From NCBI GenBank assembly GCA_037367355.1, contig CM074700.1, positions 124,001-188,000 of the forward strand: a stretch of DNA of 64,000 nt, in the 5' to 3' direction. Below, in pieces: positions 1 through 10,452 of this stretch. A program made the translations under genes and the position numbers. The notes beneath the pieces were generated by a model. It searched no databases. It saw nothing but the letters and a program-made list of their open reading frames with translations, and was not told the DNA's origin. This DNA is from Neoscytalidium dimidiatum. Taxonomy: Eukaryota; Ascomycota; Dothideomycetes; Botryosphaeriales; Botryosphaeriaceae. Each line of letters starts with the position of its first letter. The stretch's first letter is position 1.

Positions 1-71
1 ACATAAAAATTGACGTCCAAATTTCCATCACTTCGGATCTTGCAATTATTCATAAATGCTCATCTCCTCGT

Positions 72-854
72 CTAGTCCTGAGATTGGGGCTGAGAAGTCA
101 GGGAATCAATGGTCGAGGAGTCATCTGCGCTGTTCACTCCCTCCTGGATGCTCCGCTCCTGCTTGACGATCACTTCCTTCTTCAGCGACGAACACAGCGG
201 TTCGAGCTTCCATCCAAATGTATTCGCAATCTCTTTGAGGCACTGCTGTGGATCATCCTGCTCGAGGATGTGAGATATTACCTTCGATAAGCCGCTTTGT
301 TTCTTGGCAAGCTCTAGCTGGGACGCGAGCTCCTGGTTCCTGGTCTCCATAGGCTGAAGTTCTCCGTAGAGGCGGCGCCTCTTAACCTCAAGCGAGCGAA
401 GCTCCATTTCCGTCTCCTTGCACTCTTTATCCTTAGCATCGTATGCCTTGTTGGCTTCTCGGATCCGCTTCTGGGTGTAGTTTATTTTGTTGAGGTCATC
501 CTTCCTTCGCCTCGCGTTCTCGCATTTGAGCTGTGCTAGATCGACCAGCCCGGAAAGGTATCTGTTTGTGGAGCAGCTGTTATTCACAGTCTCTCGGAAC
601 TTGTCAATTCTCTTCCTAACAGGAACGGCGTTCATACCCGGAGACGGTGCTGTCTGGAGTTCCGAATCGGTCATGCGGGAGACTTTGGTGACCGGTGTCA
701 CCTTCCTTGTCGGTGGACAGGGCCTCAAAGAATCATGCGACGATACTGCTGTCGGTGATGTAGAACGTGACTCGGATGGGGTATCTGCATTTGCCAGACG
801 AGAGACGTTGGGAACTCCTTCGGGTTGAGGGGTGGAGCAGATTCTTGACGCCAT
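72..854 (-). CDS. hypothetical coiled-coil protein
   Basis: Single uninterrupted frame of 260 aa. I start at the ATG at 854, which has A at -3 and G at +4; the frame stays open a little further upstream but without an ATG, so a 5' exon is possible. Residues 1-90 are Ser/Thr/Pro-rich and look disordered. About residues 90-180 are highly charged and rich in Lys, Glu, Arg and Leu, as in an alpha-helical coiled coil (for example RREANKAYDAKDKE-like segments and RSLEVKRRRLYGEL). A short helical part ending in FGWKLEPLC follows, then an acidic, Ser-rich tail. I do not recognise a family. The layout (disordered N-terminus, coiled coil) fits a structural or chromatin/kinetochore-type protein, but this is only a shape argument. 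It is probably real because the frame is long, charged and helix-like, unlike the GC-rich shadow frames nearby. Confidence 0.55.
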   Translation of the reverse strand: MASRICSTPQPEGVPNVSRLANADTPSESRSTSPTAVSSHDSLRPCPPTRKVTPVTKVSRMTDSELQTAPSPGMNAVPVRKRIDKFRETVNNSCSTNRYLSGLVDLAQLKCENARRRKDDLNKINYTQKRIREANKAYDAKDKECKETEMELRSLEVKRRRLYGELQPMETRNQELASQLELAKKQSGLSKVISHILEQDDPQQCLKEIANTFGWKLEPLCSSLKKEVIVKQERSIQEGVNSADDSSTIDSLTSQPQSQD

Positions 855-3800
855 AATTTTCGATGTCGGTGACAAGTGGCAGGGCTATGAGGCGAAGCAG
901 GTGAGCAAGAAGAGACGCTGGAAGCACTCTTCTGGAAAGAACTTGGACGTCAACTGGGCACCAGGTGATTAGGGAATGCAGCGTGACATCCAACAAATCT
1001 ACCTCCAGCCTCGCCCTTGCGCGTTACGGCAGCATCCAGACGGAACACCTTCTTGTCGTTGATGGAGGAATGTGCTTTTCGAGGGCGGCGACGATCTAGT
1101 AGGCGTTATCTTTGGTGTACCAGCGGCGAAGTGAGAAGCGTTTGAGAGGGACTAGCCGTGTCACTGAGGAATTCAGCGACGCGGCGGTCAAGTCTTATGT
1201 CGGGAACAGTGGTGCTGTGCTGCAGGATCCTCAGCCGAACGCGGCTCCATATCTGGAATGAGCTGATCCATAGGAGGAAAGTAGAAAGTGAGGAAGAAAG
1301 ATGTCATGAGCCAGCAGCACAACACAGCGACAACTACGAGAAGCGCGCACCTGTCTCCATGACCGGGATCAAAAGTCCCATCTGGACAGAGTAGGATGAG
1401 GTCAGGAGCATGGATATCCGACATCCTCGATGCACAATGCCGAGGGGATAACTATCAAACAATACTGATGCAGCGATACCATGGCCCGTGAGAAGCCTAC
1501 CTATTCATTTTGCCTACAGCAGCGGTCGCTTCCCCGCCCCCCGTGGTGTAGTCGGCTCCATGAAGGTGGCGGAGAAGAGAAGTGTACGCGTGTCGACGCC
1601 TCACTGCCAAATCGCCAAGTAGCTCCTCATCAGCTACAAGCGTTGAGTAGCACGTAGATAGCTGGAAAAGTGGTTCGGTTCAAAACTTTGGCTTGGAGGA
1701 AAGTTGAAGGCCGCGTAAACATTCTTGGCTTTCTCATCGCGGCGCATGAACATGGGTAGCGATGAATGCACGATGGATGCTCTAGGGCAGAAGCTGCTAC
1801 AACGATGCCGTGTCCTGGGGAAACGGGTCGAAACGGTTAGCAGAGAACAGAGCGAGCTTGAAGTGGAGGTAAAACAGCGGTGGCCAGCTGATCAGGCCGT
1901 CCGCCACGGAGGGCTGTGAGGGCAGCGGGCGCACCGTGTACGTATCATAGCGGCTGAGTCTCGAGTGTTCTAAGCTAGAGCTTGGCCTCGCATGAAGAAC
2001 CAGGACAACGGGAGAGGGCTCGTATAATGTTCAAGTGTCTACCTTATTGGCGCAAGCAAGAGGCGCGGGTGACGCACCTGCTGTGTGCAGAGCAATCAAG
2101 ATGGAGCATGGCGGCGATCCGACGCGTTTCGCAGTACAGCCCGGTTGTTCTGGCAGGATGTGGATAGGGCTTGGAGCCAATGGCAAGGCACAGGCGGAGC
2201 AGGCGGACGAGGCAAAATAGACGAAGGTTTTGGGGCTGCGTGTGAGCAAGGCGGAGGTCAGGCAGCGGCGCGTCTGGGGGCGGTGATTGGGCAAGGCACG
2301 GAGGTGGGCGCCAAGGCGAGGTTACACGTCGAGGGCTGTGTACCTGCGGCAGTCAGGCTGCTGTCGCCCTGCCTGGGGCTGCTGGGTGCTGGCGGGACCT
2401 TGTGCGCTTGTGCGCTCGTGCGCTTGGTGGTTGCTGGGCAGGGTGGCAGGAGGGAGTGGCAGGCCAAGTGCCGAAACGCGGCGGCCTCGGCCCCGGCTTG
2501 CTCTCGCTGCGCCCCCCGGTCGGGCAGGCCCGCCACAGCGCGGCGCCTATCACAGGCCGATCAGCCCTGACCGGTGTGCCCCAGGCTCCCTCGCGAGCGC
2601 TCTCGCAACCGCTGCTGCACGCTGCAATCCGAACGAGGCTGAGGCCGCTGCGCAGCTTAAGATGCCCGTCCTCGCCACCAGGGCCCGCGAGTCGCTCGCA
2701 TCCCGCATCGGTCGTCGCTCCGGCCGTTTGTTTTGTTTCTATTTTTTGCATTTATCCTCCAGGACACGCGCCCGTTGCCAAGCGCTCCCGTCGCCCGTCG
2801 TCCGTCATGGCCGGCCGTTTGCACAGCCGGAGCCAGAGCCAGAGCCAGAGCCAGCGCCAGCGCCAGCGCCGAAGGCAGAGCTCCACGCGTCGCGGCGCAG
2901 AGCAGCCGAGCAACGCGAGCGCAAGCAGCTGCAACAAGCGTATCGCCAAGGCGATCTGCCTGAGCCATGGCCGTTCCGAAGGAGCCGACGTCCAGCGGCA
3001 CCAGAGGTAAGCTATTTTGTCGCCCGTCCTGAAGCTCGCGCAGCTGACTCGAGGCGCGTAGCCCTGTCCATGAGGTCGACGTAAGGTTTAGCTCGCACAC
3101 TTCGCATGAGGTCATGCCCGTCTTGGCCCGTGTCGTCTGCACCGTCGCGCGCCTCGAACAGCTGCAGCTGCGGGGCCTGAGCCTGAGACGCGCGCCCGCC
3201 CTGGAGACGCTGGCCGCAGACCTGCAACGCGCCCGCCGAGCCCTCCAGCACGCGCTGATTCAAGTCGCCGTGCAAGTCGCGGCCGAGTGGTGCGCGTGGG
3301 GAGCCCAGCGCAAGCGCGAGCTCGAGCGGCGCGCCAGCTGGTTTGCAGTCTTCCCGCGGGGCGTGCGGCCGCTAAGCACGACGTGGCCGTGGACCATCAG
3401 GCCGGCGCTGGCAGTGCTCTGGGGCGTTTGCTGGCAGTACTATCCGCCGTCTGCCAGCCTCTTCGGCACCCCCGGCGGAGGCGGCGGCGACGAGGGCGGC
3501 GGAGGGCGGGCGCGGACGCGGGTGCGGGCAGCTCGGCTGGGGTGCCAGCTGGACCTGGGTCTGGGGTGGCAAGCGCCGCACGATGGAGCGTGTGAGTCCC
3601 TCTCGAGCTTGATGCGAGGTTGGCCGAGGGGATGCCTGAGGCGCCCTCGCTCCGGCGCTCCCGGTGCAGGTGCAGGTGCAGGTGCGGGTGGAGGCCGGCG
3701 GGCCGCGGGAGACCGACTGAGGAAGTGTGCTGGCCGGCTGGTTGGCGGTTGACCGGGTGCGAGGCAGTGCTTGCTGACGATGAGACCGCTTGGCAGATCT

Positions 3801-4192
3801 GCAGTTCGGGCGCGAGGCACTTGCGACGACGCTTGCGCAGGGCGGCCTGGAGGGGAGGGAGGCACTGGGGAGCGTTGGCGCGGGCGACGACGATGATGCT
3901 GCGGGCGGACTGCCACGGCCACTGCAACAGCGGCGGCGGCGGCGGCGGCGGCGGCGGGCAGCGGAAGGCCCGGCCTCAGCCTTAGGCTTAGCCTTGGATG
4001 TAAGGAATTCAAATCACCCTCACCCGCGGCCGCCGAGAACAGCTCGCTGCGCGACAAGCCGTCACGTGTCGTTTCAGGACGCTCAGCCACAGCTTCGACG
4101 CAATCCACGGCCGCAAGGCTCCAGCTCCACCAGTGCCAGAGGCTCGCCCTCGCAGCCCGCGCAGCCCTCGCCGTCGCCGGCCTCCACTCGAG
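855..4192. other. gene-poor, GC-rich interval
   Basis: No gene recognised between the coiled-coil protein (-) and the zinc-finger gene (+). From about 2.2 kb onward it is strongly GC-rich, so long open frames occur on both strands with low-complexity Ala/Arg/Pro/Gly translations. They look like chance frames. Simple repeats include AGCCAG-type hexamers near 2830-2870, a GGTGCA repeat near 3665-3690 and nine CGG copies at 3931-3957. The right part probably holds the promoter and leader of the zinc-finger gene. Confidence 0.5.
3931..3957. repeat. (CGG)9 microsatellite
   Basis: Nine uninterrupted CGG units about 700 nt upstream of the zinc-finger start codon. It lies in probable promoter or leader DNA, not in a supported coding frame. 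Confidence 0.9.
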
Positions 4193-4251
4193 GTGAGTCA
4201 TCGCGCCGCCTGAGTGGCCGCGCGCCGCTGAGCTTGTTTCTGACTCCCCAG
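4193..4251 (+). other. probable 5'-UTR intron of the zinc-finger gene
   Basis: 59 nt with a perfect GTGAGT donor, a CTGAC branch-like element and a CCCCAG acceptor, about 400 nt upstream of the chosen ATG. No ATG opens in the upstream frame that would splice into the coding frame, so I treat it as a leader intron. Confidence 0.55.
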
Positions 4252-4650
4252 CGCGCAGATCCGCCGCCGCCGAGCCCTGCCGGCCATTTATATGCCAACG
4301 CGTTGTCGCCCAACGCGTCGCCCGCTCACGCTCAAGCCTGCTTCCGGCCTTACCAATCAGGCATCGCCACCTTCGAATCCACCCACCGCACGCCGCATGT
4401 CCTCGCATCCACGCCCTCGCCCGCTCCCACTGCACCCACTGCCCTCGACTGGCTCGCCGTGCAGCCGTCCTGCCTGAACCTCAACACCGCTTTCCAAGCT
4501 TCCGAGCTTCGCGTCGAGCATTTCACCGCTGCCGCGCTGCAGCCTACCTCTGCCTCAGTGCCTACCGCTCTCGCCAACGACTATATATTCGCCAACGCCC
4601 CGTCGCCACCCCGCGCGCTGGTTTCTTTGCCGCCTTCCTACGCCTCCCCC

Positions 4651-5710
4651 ATGGACGCAGCCGTCGCCCACGTTCCCCAGGTGATGCCCGAGTTTTCCAA
4701 GTCTTCCGGCCCCGTCAGCCCCGTCTCCATGAACGAGGACGTTGCCGTTCAAATGTCTCCCACCGCCACCAACTCCGCCGCCATCGCCGCCAACTCGACC
4801 TCGCGCAAGCGGAAGCTGTCCGATGTGTCCCTCACCGCGCAGCCCGTCCAGCCGGCCAACTCTCAGCTGCCGATCCGGGAGTCTTCCGAGGAGCAGGACC
4901 GCTACGAGGGCTACACTCCACGTGGCAAGTATTCGCACAAGCGCACCGAGGACCCGCCTCGAAACGCCGAGGGCAAGATGGTCTGCACTTTTTCCCCCGA
5001 CTGTCACGGTCTCACTTTTGAACGGAAGTGCGAGTGGAGGTCAGTTTTTCCCCCACCCGTTTCCCTCATGCCTCACGTATGTTTGAAATGCAAAACCCCA
5101 CGCTAACACACCCTGCAGCAAGCACATGGACAAGCACGATCGGCCGTATGTCTGCCGCCACAAGGGTTGCGAGAAGCTTCAGGGCTTCACGTACTCCGGC
5201 GGCTTGTTGCGGCACGAGCGCGAGGTTCACAAGATGCATGGGGGCACCAAGAAGGCCCTGTTCTGCCCACACCAGGACTGCAAGCGCAGCATGGGCCAGG
5301 GTTTCACCCGCAAGGAGAACCTCGCCGAACACATCCGTCGCGTTCATCGCCGCGCCAGCAATTCGGATGCCGCCTCTTCGCCTAATGCTCAGCCGGGCGG
5401 CCAGTCCAAACCCGAGGATGAGGTTGCCAGTGAAACTGGTCTGAGCCCCGACGCTGAGGCTGACGATGTTTACGGTGGTGCCGTCGGCGAGAGGCGCGTC
5501 GCCCCTGCGCCAAGTAAGAGGAGGAGGACCTCCGGCACGGACGGTGGAGGTAGCATCGGTGGGGGCGGTGGTGAGACGGACGAAGATGACCTGAGGGAAG
5601 AAATCATGCGACTGCGCCGCGAGAATGAGGAGAAGGACCAGCGGTTGAAGAAGCTGGAAGAGGCAGTAAACGCGCTCAGCAGAGGGCAGGGTGCTCCAAC
5701 CATGGTTTGA
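4651..5710 (+). CDS. C2H2 zinc-finger protein with C-terminal coiled coil
   Basis: Two exons, 4651-5039 and 5119-5710 (intron 79 nt, GTCAGT...TGCAG), giving 326 aa. The join restores a finger: CEW|SKHMDKH. Three Cys2His2-like fingers span about residues 112-212: CTFSPDC...KHMDKH, CRHKGC...RHEREVH and CPHQDC...EHIRRVH. Basic clusters SRKRK and PSKRRR are likely nuclear signals. About residues 280-315 form a Leu/Glu/Arg/Lys coiled coil, preceded by a Gly-rich linker. It is presumably a DNA-binding transcription regulator; the target is unknown. I start at the ATG with a CCCCCATGG context. The frame stays open upstream for about 290 codons without another in-frame ATG closer than 3790, and a TATATATT at 4582 sits just before the start, so the true 5' end is uncertain. 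Confidence 0.85.
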
Positions 5711-8700
5711 TCAATTCTGTTTTCTTTTTCAAGTCTCCGTTCCTTTTCGGTGTTTCGCGTCTCGTCATTTTGGGCTTGGTTATGTGTCTACTTTACATGG
5801 GGGAATCACGGCACAAGAAGATTGCATAGCACGGCGTTGTCGGACGAGCGGATGGACGGTCTATCTCCCCGGTTGGGAGGTTCAAGGCTATACGAGGAAA
5901 GGGAAATCGCTTCTTTTTTAACTTTCATCACAACTTTCCACTTTATTCTCTCTCTTTCTCTCTCCGCTCTTGTACGATGGTCATGACTTATTCACCCTCT
6001 TTTACGACCACGACACGAAAGAACGTATCAGCAGGGCGCTAGCTAGATCGCTACTCTTATGTTGGCTTAGATTGGTGTGTTAGTCTTGTTATTATTTCTC
6101 TCATCACCATTTATTTCTCTCTTTTGGACTATGCATGTTTCTTGAAGCGGATACCCCACCCCACCAACGCGATGATAAAACAAGCATCGAGTAATCTTAC
6201 TAGAGATTATTGTGAATGAACACGCGATCGTGCCCGCGAAACCAGGCCACGGGCAACGAATCAGTGCCGATGCGTGAACATCCAATGATGCCATCACCAG
6301 TTGTCGTCCCACTCTCAGCGCCTCAGGTCATGGTCGACTTGTCGGCTAGACAGGGAAGAGAGAGCTCTCCTGATCGGCGGAACCAGCCAGCTGCCAGCTT
6401 AGCCTCGCAAACGGCCGCGTTTGGTCCCATCCAATCCCAAGTGCAGACACGGTCGAACCAATCCGGTACTTCCTTTCCTTGTTGCCTGCGTGCGTGTGCG
6501 CGCGTGTTGTGCCACCACCGCCGCCCATCATCATCAGCATCCCCACCACCGCAGCGCACAGGCGAACTCTCTCTCTCTCTCTCTCTCTCCCCCGGAAACC
6601 ACATGCAGCCAGCTGGCCCCAGCCAACAGCAATACCAATACGCTCGTCTGTCCATACGAACCCTCCCATGACTCATTTGCGCGCATATGTGCAGCGATGA
6701 ACGGGCGATGCGCTTGCTGTTCTCGCACTGCCGGCAGCCAATGAAGTCGGCGACAAACGCTGATGCCTGCTGCTGCGGCGAACCGCACGAGCGAACCCGG
6801 AAGAGCGGCCGTACGTGCGTTTCGTCGCAAATACGGCACCGCATCGTCTTAACCGCATGGGGCAACGTAATGGGGCGCCTCCCCCATCTCCACTGGGTAC
6901 TTGTCCTGTCTTATCCGCATGCAGCACACCGTTGGCGGCGCGTCACATGCGCGCGCGTCGTTAGCGCGTTTGGTGCCGGTGGGAGGCCTGATAGGCGTCG
7001 CCGCCTGGTTGAAAAAAAAGTAGCAGGTGTGACTGTCGCTGATTATGTGCGTGTGTGCGGCGCGGGTGGCTCAGCGCTTATGGGATGTTTGCCGAGGTTA
7101 TTCATGCGGCTCGCAGTTTGGTATGTGTTGGTGCTCTTGAGTTTTTCTTTTTGCCCTGCCGAGGCGCTTTGCTGCTGCTGCTGGCTGGCTGGCTAGCTGG
7201 ATGTGCAAGCAGCCTTGTTGGGCAGGCCGAAGCGGAGAAGACAGCTGGACCAAAGATGCCGCTCGGACCGGGCGGCCTGCCGGCAAGGGAAAAACCAGCT
7301 GGCTTGCCATGCAAGAAAAGCACTGCCATTAAGGCGGATGACGAGATGGTTATGGAAGCGAGGCGTTCCAGATGACAGACGGCCCTCGCCGTGATGAGCA
7401 GAGACGGGAGGATGACACGATGAGACATTGTGAGCGAGGGCGGCTTTTGCCTGTCTTTAGCTACGCGACCAGAAGACCACGGCTCGCACCAATGAAACGA
7501 ACAGGATAGCTGGCCGAACGGAAATTCGTTCATTGACGAGGTCGAATTTGCGTTCCTGCAGGCAGCAAGGGCTATTTCCTCTGGAGCGGTGATCATGACT
7601 GGGGCGGGGTGGGGTGGAGATTACTTTGGGGGCCGGGAGGGGCGGAATTCTGCCTGATGTTTCTTTGCGCGCGTTTTGCATTACCTTGCATATCCTCCCC
7701 GCTCCGCTCCGTGATTTATATTAATCACTTGTGATAAATGTGCGCTACGGCCATGTCTTTCCTTCCCCCGCGTCGATGCCTGACAAAGCCTGAGTCGAGC
7801 ACGGCGATTATGCGAGCGGACGCGGCTGCATGGCTGATGGCTGCCGACGGAAATAGAAAATGCGTCTAAGGCAGAGATAGCTGCGGAGACTGGCCTTGCC
7901 TGTCTGCCTGCCATCAGCTTGCCTACGGTGATGGGATCGAGCAGGAGGACAGCCGGGCCAGCTGCTGCCAAAGAGACACCGCGCCTAAAAAAAGACGTAG
8001 ATTCATTTGCTACCAGGCAACAGAAGTGGGGGGTGAGCACTAGCAGCGTCCTGCGGTGGATCTGCTGCTATGCGGAGGCGCACGCACCGCACGTGGGTGC
8101 CTTGCTGCTGCCTCGACGACAAGAAGGTCAAACTCAACCTTGTCCCATTCAGGCTGTTGAGTCCGCACCGCTAGGACTCAAGCTATCGCGGAGAGAGTTT
8201 GCCGGATCCCTGATTCGAATATGAGTTGATGCTTGCTTGCCGGTGCCTGCCGAGCATCCATGAGGCTTCGCCAAACCCTGCTGCATGCGTAACAGGTAGC
8301 TGCATCGTCGACTTCAAATATTGACTTGCGGCAAATACCTTGTGGCCAACCATTGCCAGTATTCAAGGCCGACTGACCACATGCTAGTCATTTTCTGTGG
8401 CACCAACGGGGTCTTGATAAAATGCAACCCATTGTGCAGAGGTTGTCGTTCGAATAAACCGGACGAACGAGTAGACTTAGCTTTGTCAATTACTAGAGAG
8501 TAAAGATCCACATAGATCACTCTACGGCAAAGGCTGTGTATCCACGCCAAAAAAGGAAATGTACACGATTAAACCTTTTCCCTACCAACTAGACTTTCCG
8601 CTCCGCTCTGGTCGCTGAATTCAAATGCCGATTCGCCCCATATGGCAACGCATGAAGGGAATGGGAATGGTGCAAGTGCAGATACTTTTGCCCTACGAGC

Positions 8701-8820
8701 TCGTGTTCCTGTCGCCCTCAGGTGCCTGCGGTTTGGGCAGATAGTCAGCACCTTAAGTTTGCGAACGAGGAAATCATAGCCCAATCAACGAAGAGGCAGT
8801 AGGGAGGAACAAAAATTAAA
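5711..8820. other. intergenic, no gene recognised
   Basis: Convergent interval between the zinc-finger gene (+) and the mitochondrial protein gene (-). No reading frame looks like protein, and no RNA gene was recognised. It contains a (CT)11 microsatellite at 6567-6588 and mixed-composition DNA. At 3.1 kb it is long for a convergent fungal intergenic region. Confidence 0.5.
6567..6588. repeat. (CT)11 microsatellite
   Basis: Eleven CT dinucleotides in intergenic DNA. Confidence 0.9.
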
Positions 8821-9818
8821 TCATACAGCTGGCCTGTTGGGGTCGACGGGGCCCTTGGTCTTGGCAGTATCAACGGAGCCTTCGGGCTTCTTGCTCTTGC
8901 TAGGATCGTTGTCGACGTCGACACTGTGCTTGGTGTCGGTGTTGGAGATACCCTGCTGCTTGCCCGAAGTCTGGTTCTGGCTAAGCGGCTCCTTGGAGGG
9001 ACTGGGCTGCGAAGAGTCAGCAGGATTGATTTCATTTCGCAAGCATTGCATCCTCATACCTTGTCCTTGGCAGAACCAGAGGCATCACCCTCTGACTCGT
9101 GGGCACCAAGAGGCTTTCCATATGCGCTATCAATGCGCTTCTTCTCACCACCCTTCGCATCGGGCTCAGTATGGCGGGTGTCGGGAGCCGACTTGTCATC
9201 GCCGCCGGCGTTGGTGGCACCCTTGAAGCGGACGCCGGAGTCGGAGCCGGAGCCTTCCTTGGGAGCTTCCTCCTTAGGAGCCTCCTCCTTGGACTCATCC
9301 TTAGACTCCTCCTGGGGTTCTTCCTTAGCCTCGGTCTGAGGCTCCTCCTTCGGCTCCTCCTTCGGGGCCTCCTCCTGCCTGGGCTCCTCGTGTTTCCCCT
9401 CGTGGTGCTCCTCGTGGTGGGCCTCACCGGGCTGCAGCATCCACCAGGTACCGGGAATACCAACGGCCAGAGAACCAATGAGCCTACGGATCAATTAGTA
9501 CCAGTCAAGCTCTACCGAGGCCGAATGGTCCGAAGTCGGCAAGCGATGTGGAGGTTGCTTCGCAAGAAGGTTGTTTATGCGGCGCAAAACTCTTCAGCGC
9601 AACCGGGAAGCAAGCAGAAATGCGTACCAGGGAAGATCGCTCTTAGCATGGCTCTCACCGGAGCCGCCGTGAGAGCTGGCGTATCCGCGGCGCGACACAG
9701 ACTGAGTGATGCGCTGCCATGGCTGCTGGCGACCGGCGCTACGGAAGCTGGCGCGGGCGGCAGGCCGAGCAAGCTGCTGAGCAGCGGCGCGAAGGACGGC
9801 GGGCCTAGAAAGAACCAT
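8821..9818 (-). CDS. mitochondrial single-pass membrane protein with Lys/Glu-rich tail
   Basis: Three exons on the minus strand: 9818-9628, 9483-9060 and 9006-8821, giving 266 aa. The introns are GTACGC...CGTAG and GTATGA...CGCAG, and the joins keep frame (DLPW|LIGSLAVG and AKDK|PSPSK). Residues 1-45 are Arg/Ala/Ser-rich without acids, ending in RRGYASS: a textbook mitochondrial presequence. A hydrophobic segment LIGSLAVGIPGTWWML (about 64-80) is probably one membrane span. It is followed by about 60 residues of Glu/Lys/Pro repeats (EEAPKEE, EEPKEEP) and a polar tail. I know of conserved fungal mitochondrial proteins with this plan but not of a proven function. It is likely an inner-membrane protein with a charged soluble domain. 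The gene is divergent from CAND1 across about 630 nt. Confidence 0.8.
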
Positions 9819-10452
9819 TGTGAAGCTGCACGAAGAGCAGTTGACAGAGATGAGAGACGACGGAGGGATGGAAGAGAGTCAATGGGCAGGAAGAAGCTGA
9901 AAGAGCGAGGCGGAGGCTGGGAGCGATCAGGCGAGGCGAGTGCGCTTTCGTCATTCTTCGATGGCACTAAGCGGCGGCTTCTCCAGCACTCCAGTCGTCC
10001 GTGCCCGCGCCCGCGCCCGCGCCCGCGCCCGAGCTCCAACGCGCCAAGCCCAGCTCTCCGCCGCCAGGCCCCTCCAGACAGACCACCCTCCACCAATCCT
10101 CCAAACCTGCATCGCTCCGTCGAACACGCCTGCGCTGGCTCGTCCCTCCAGTGTTGTGCCGTCGACATCGCTACCTCCTCTCCCCCTTCGGCCCTTCCCT
10201 TCCGCCACTCCGCCTCGTGCTGCTCTCCACTTCCTGCAGCATCTTCTTTGTAGCACCGCGTGCGCCAGTCACAGCACACGCCGCCATGTAAACAGCTTCT
10301 GCCCCGCCTCCATTACACCTTCGCCCACCGAGGCACTGACTCCCTCTTACAGACGCTACGAGGACACGGTCGGGCTTTTCTTCCCGCACCACACTTCCAA
10401 CTTCGAGCTCTGACCCGCGCCGCACGCGCTCCGCTAGCTGCACCCTCCCACC
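9819..10452. other. divergent promoter region
   Basis: 634 nt shared upstream region of the mitochondrial protein gene (-) and CAND1 (+). It contains an imperfect (GCCCGC) tandem repeat at 10003-10030 and CT/CA-rich tracts just before the CAND1 start. No gene seen. Confidence 0.6.

Noticed and set aside
3440..4435. 331-codon minus-strand frame and overlapping plus-strand frames
   Set aside because: Low-complexity Pro/Ala/Arg translations of GC-rich DNA; mutually overlapping in several frames, so chance frames.
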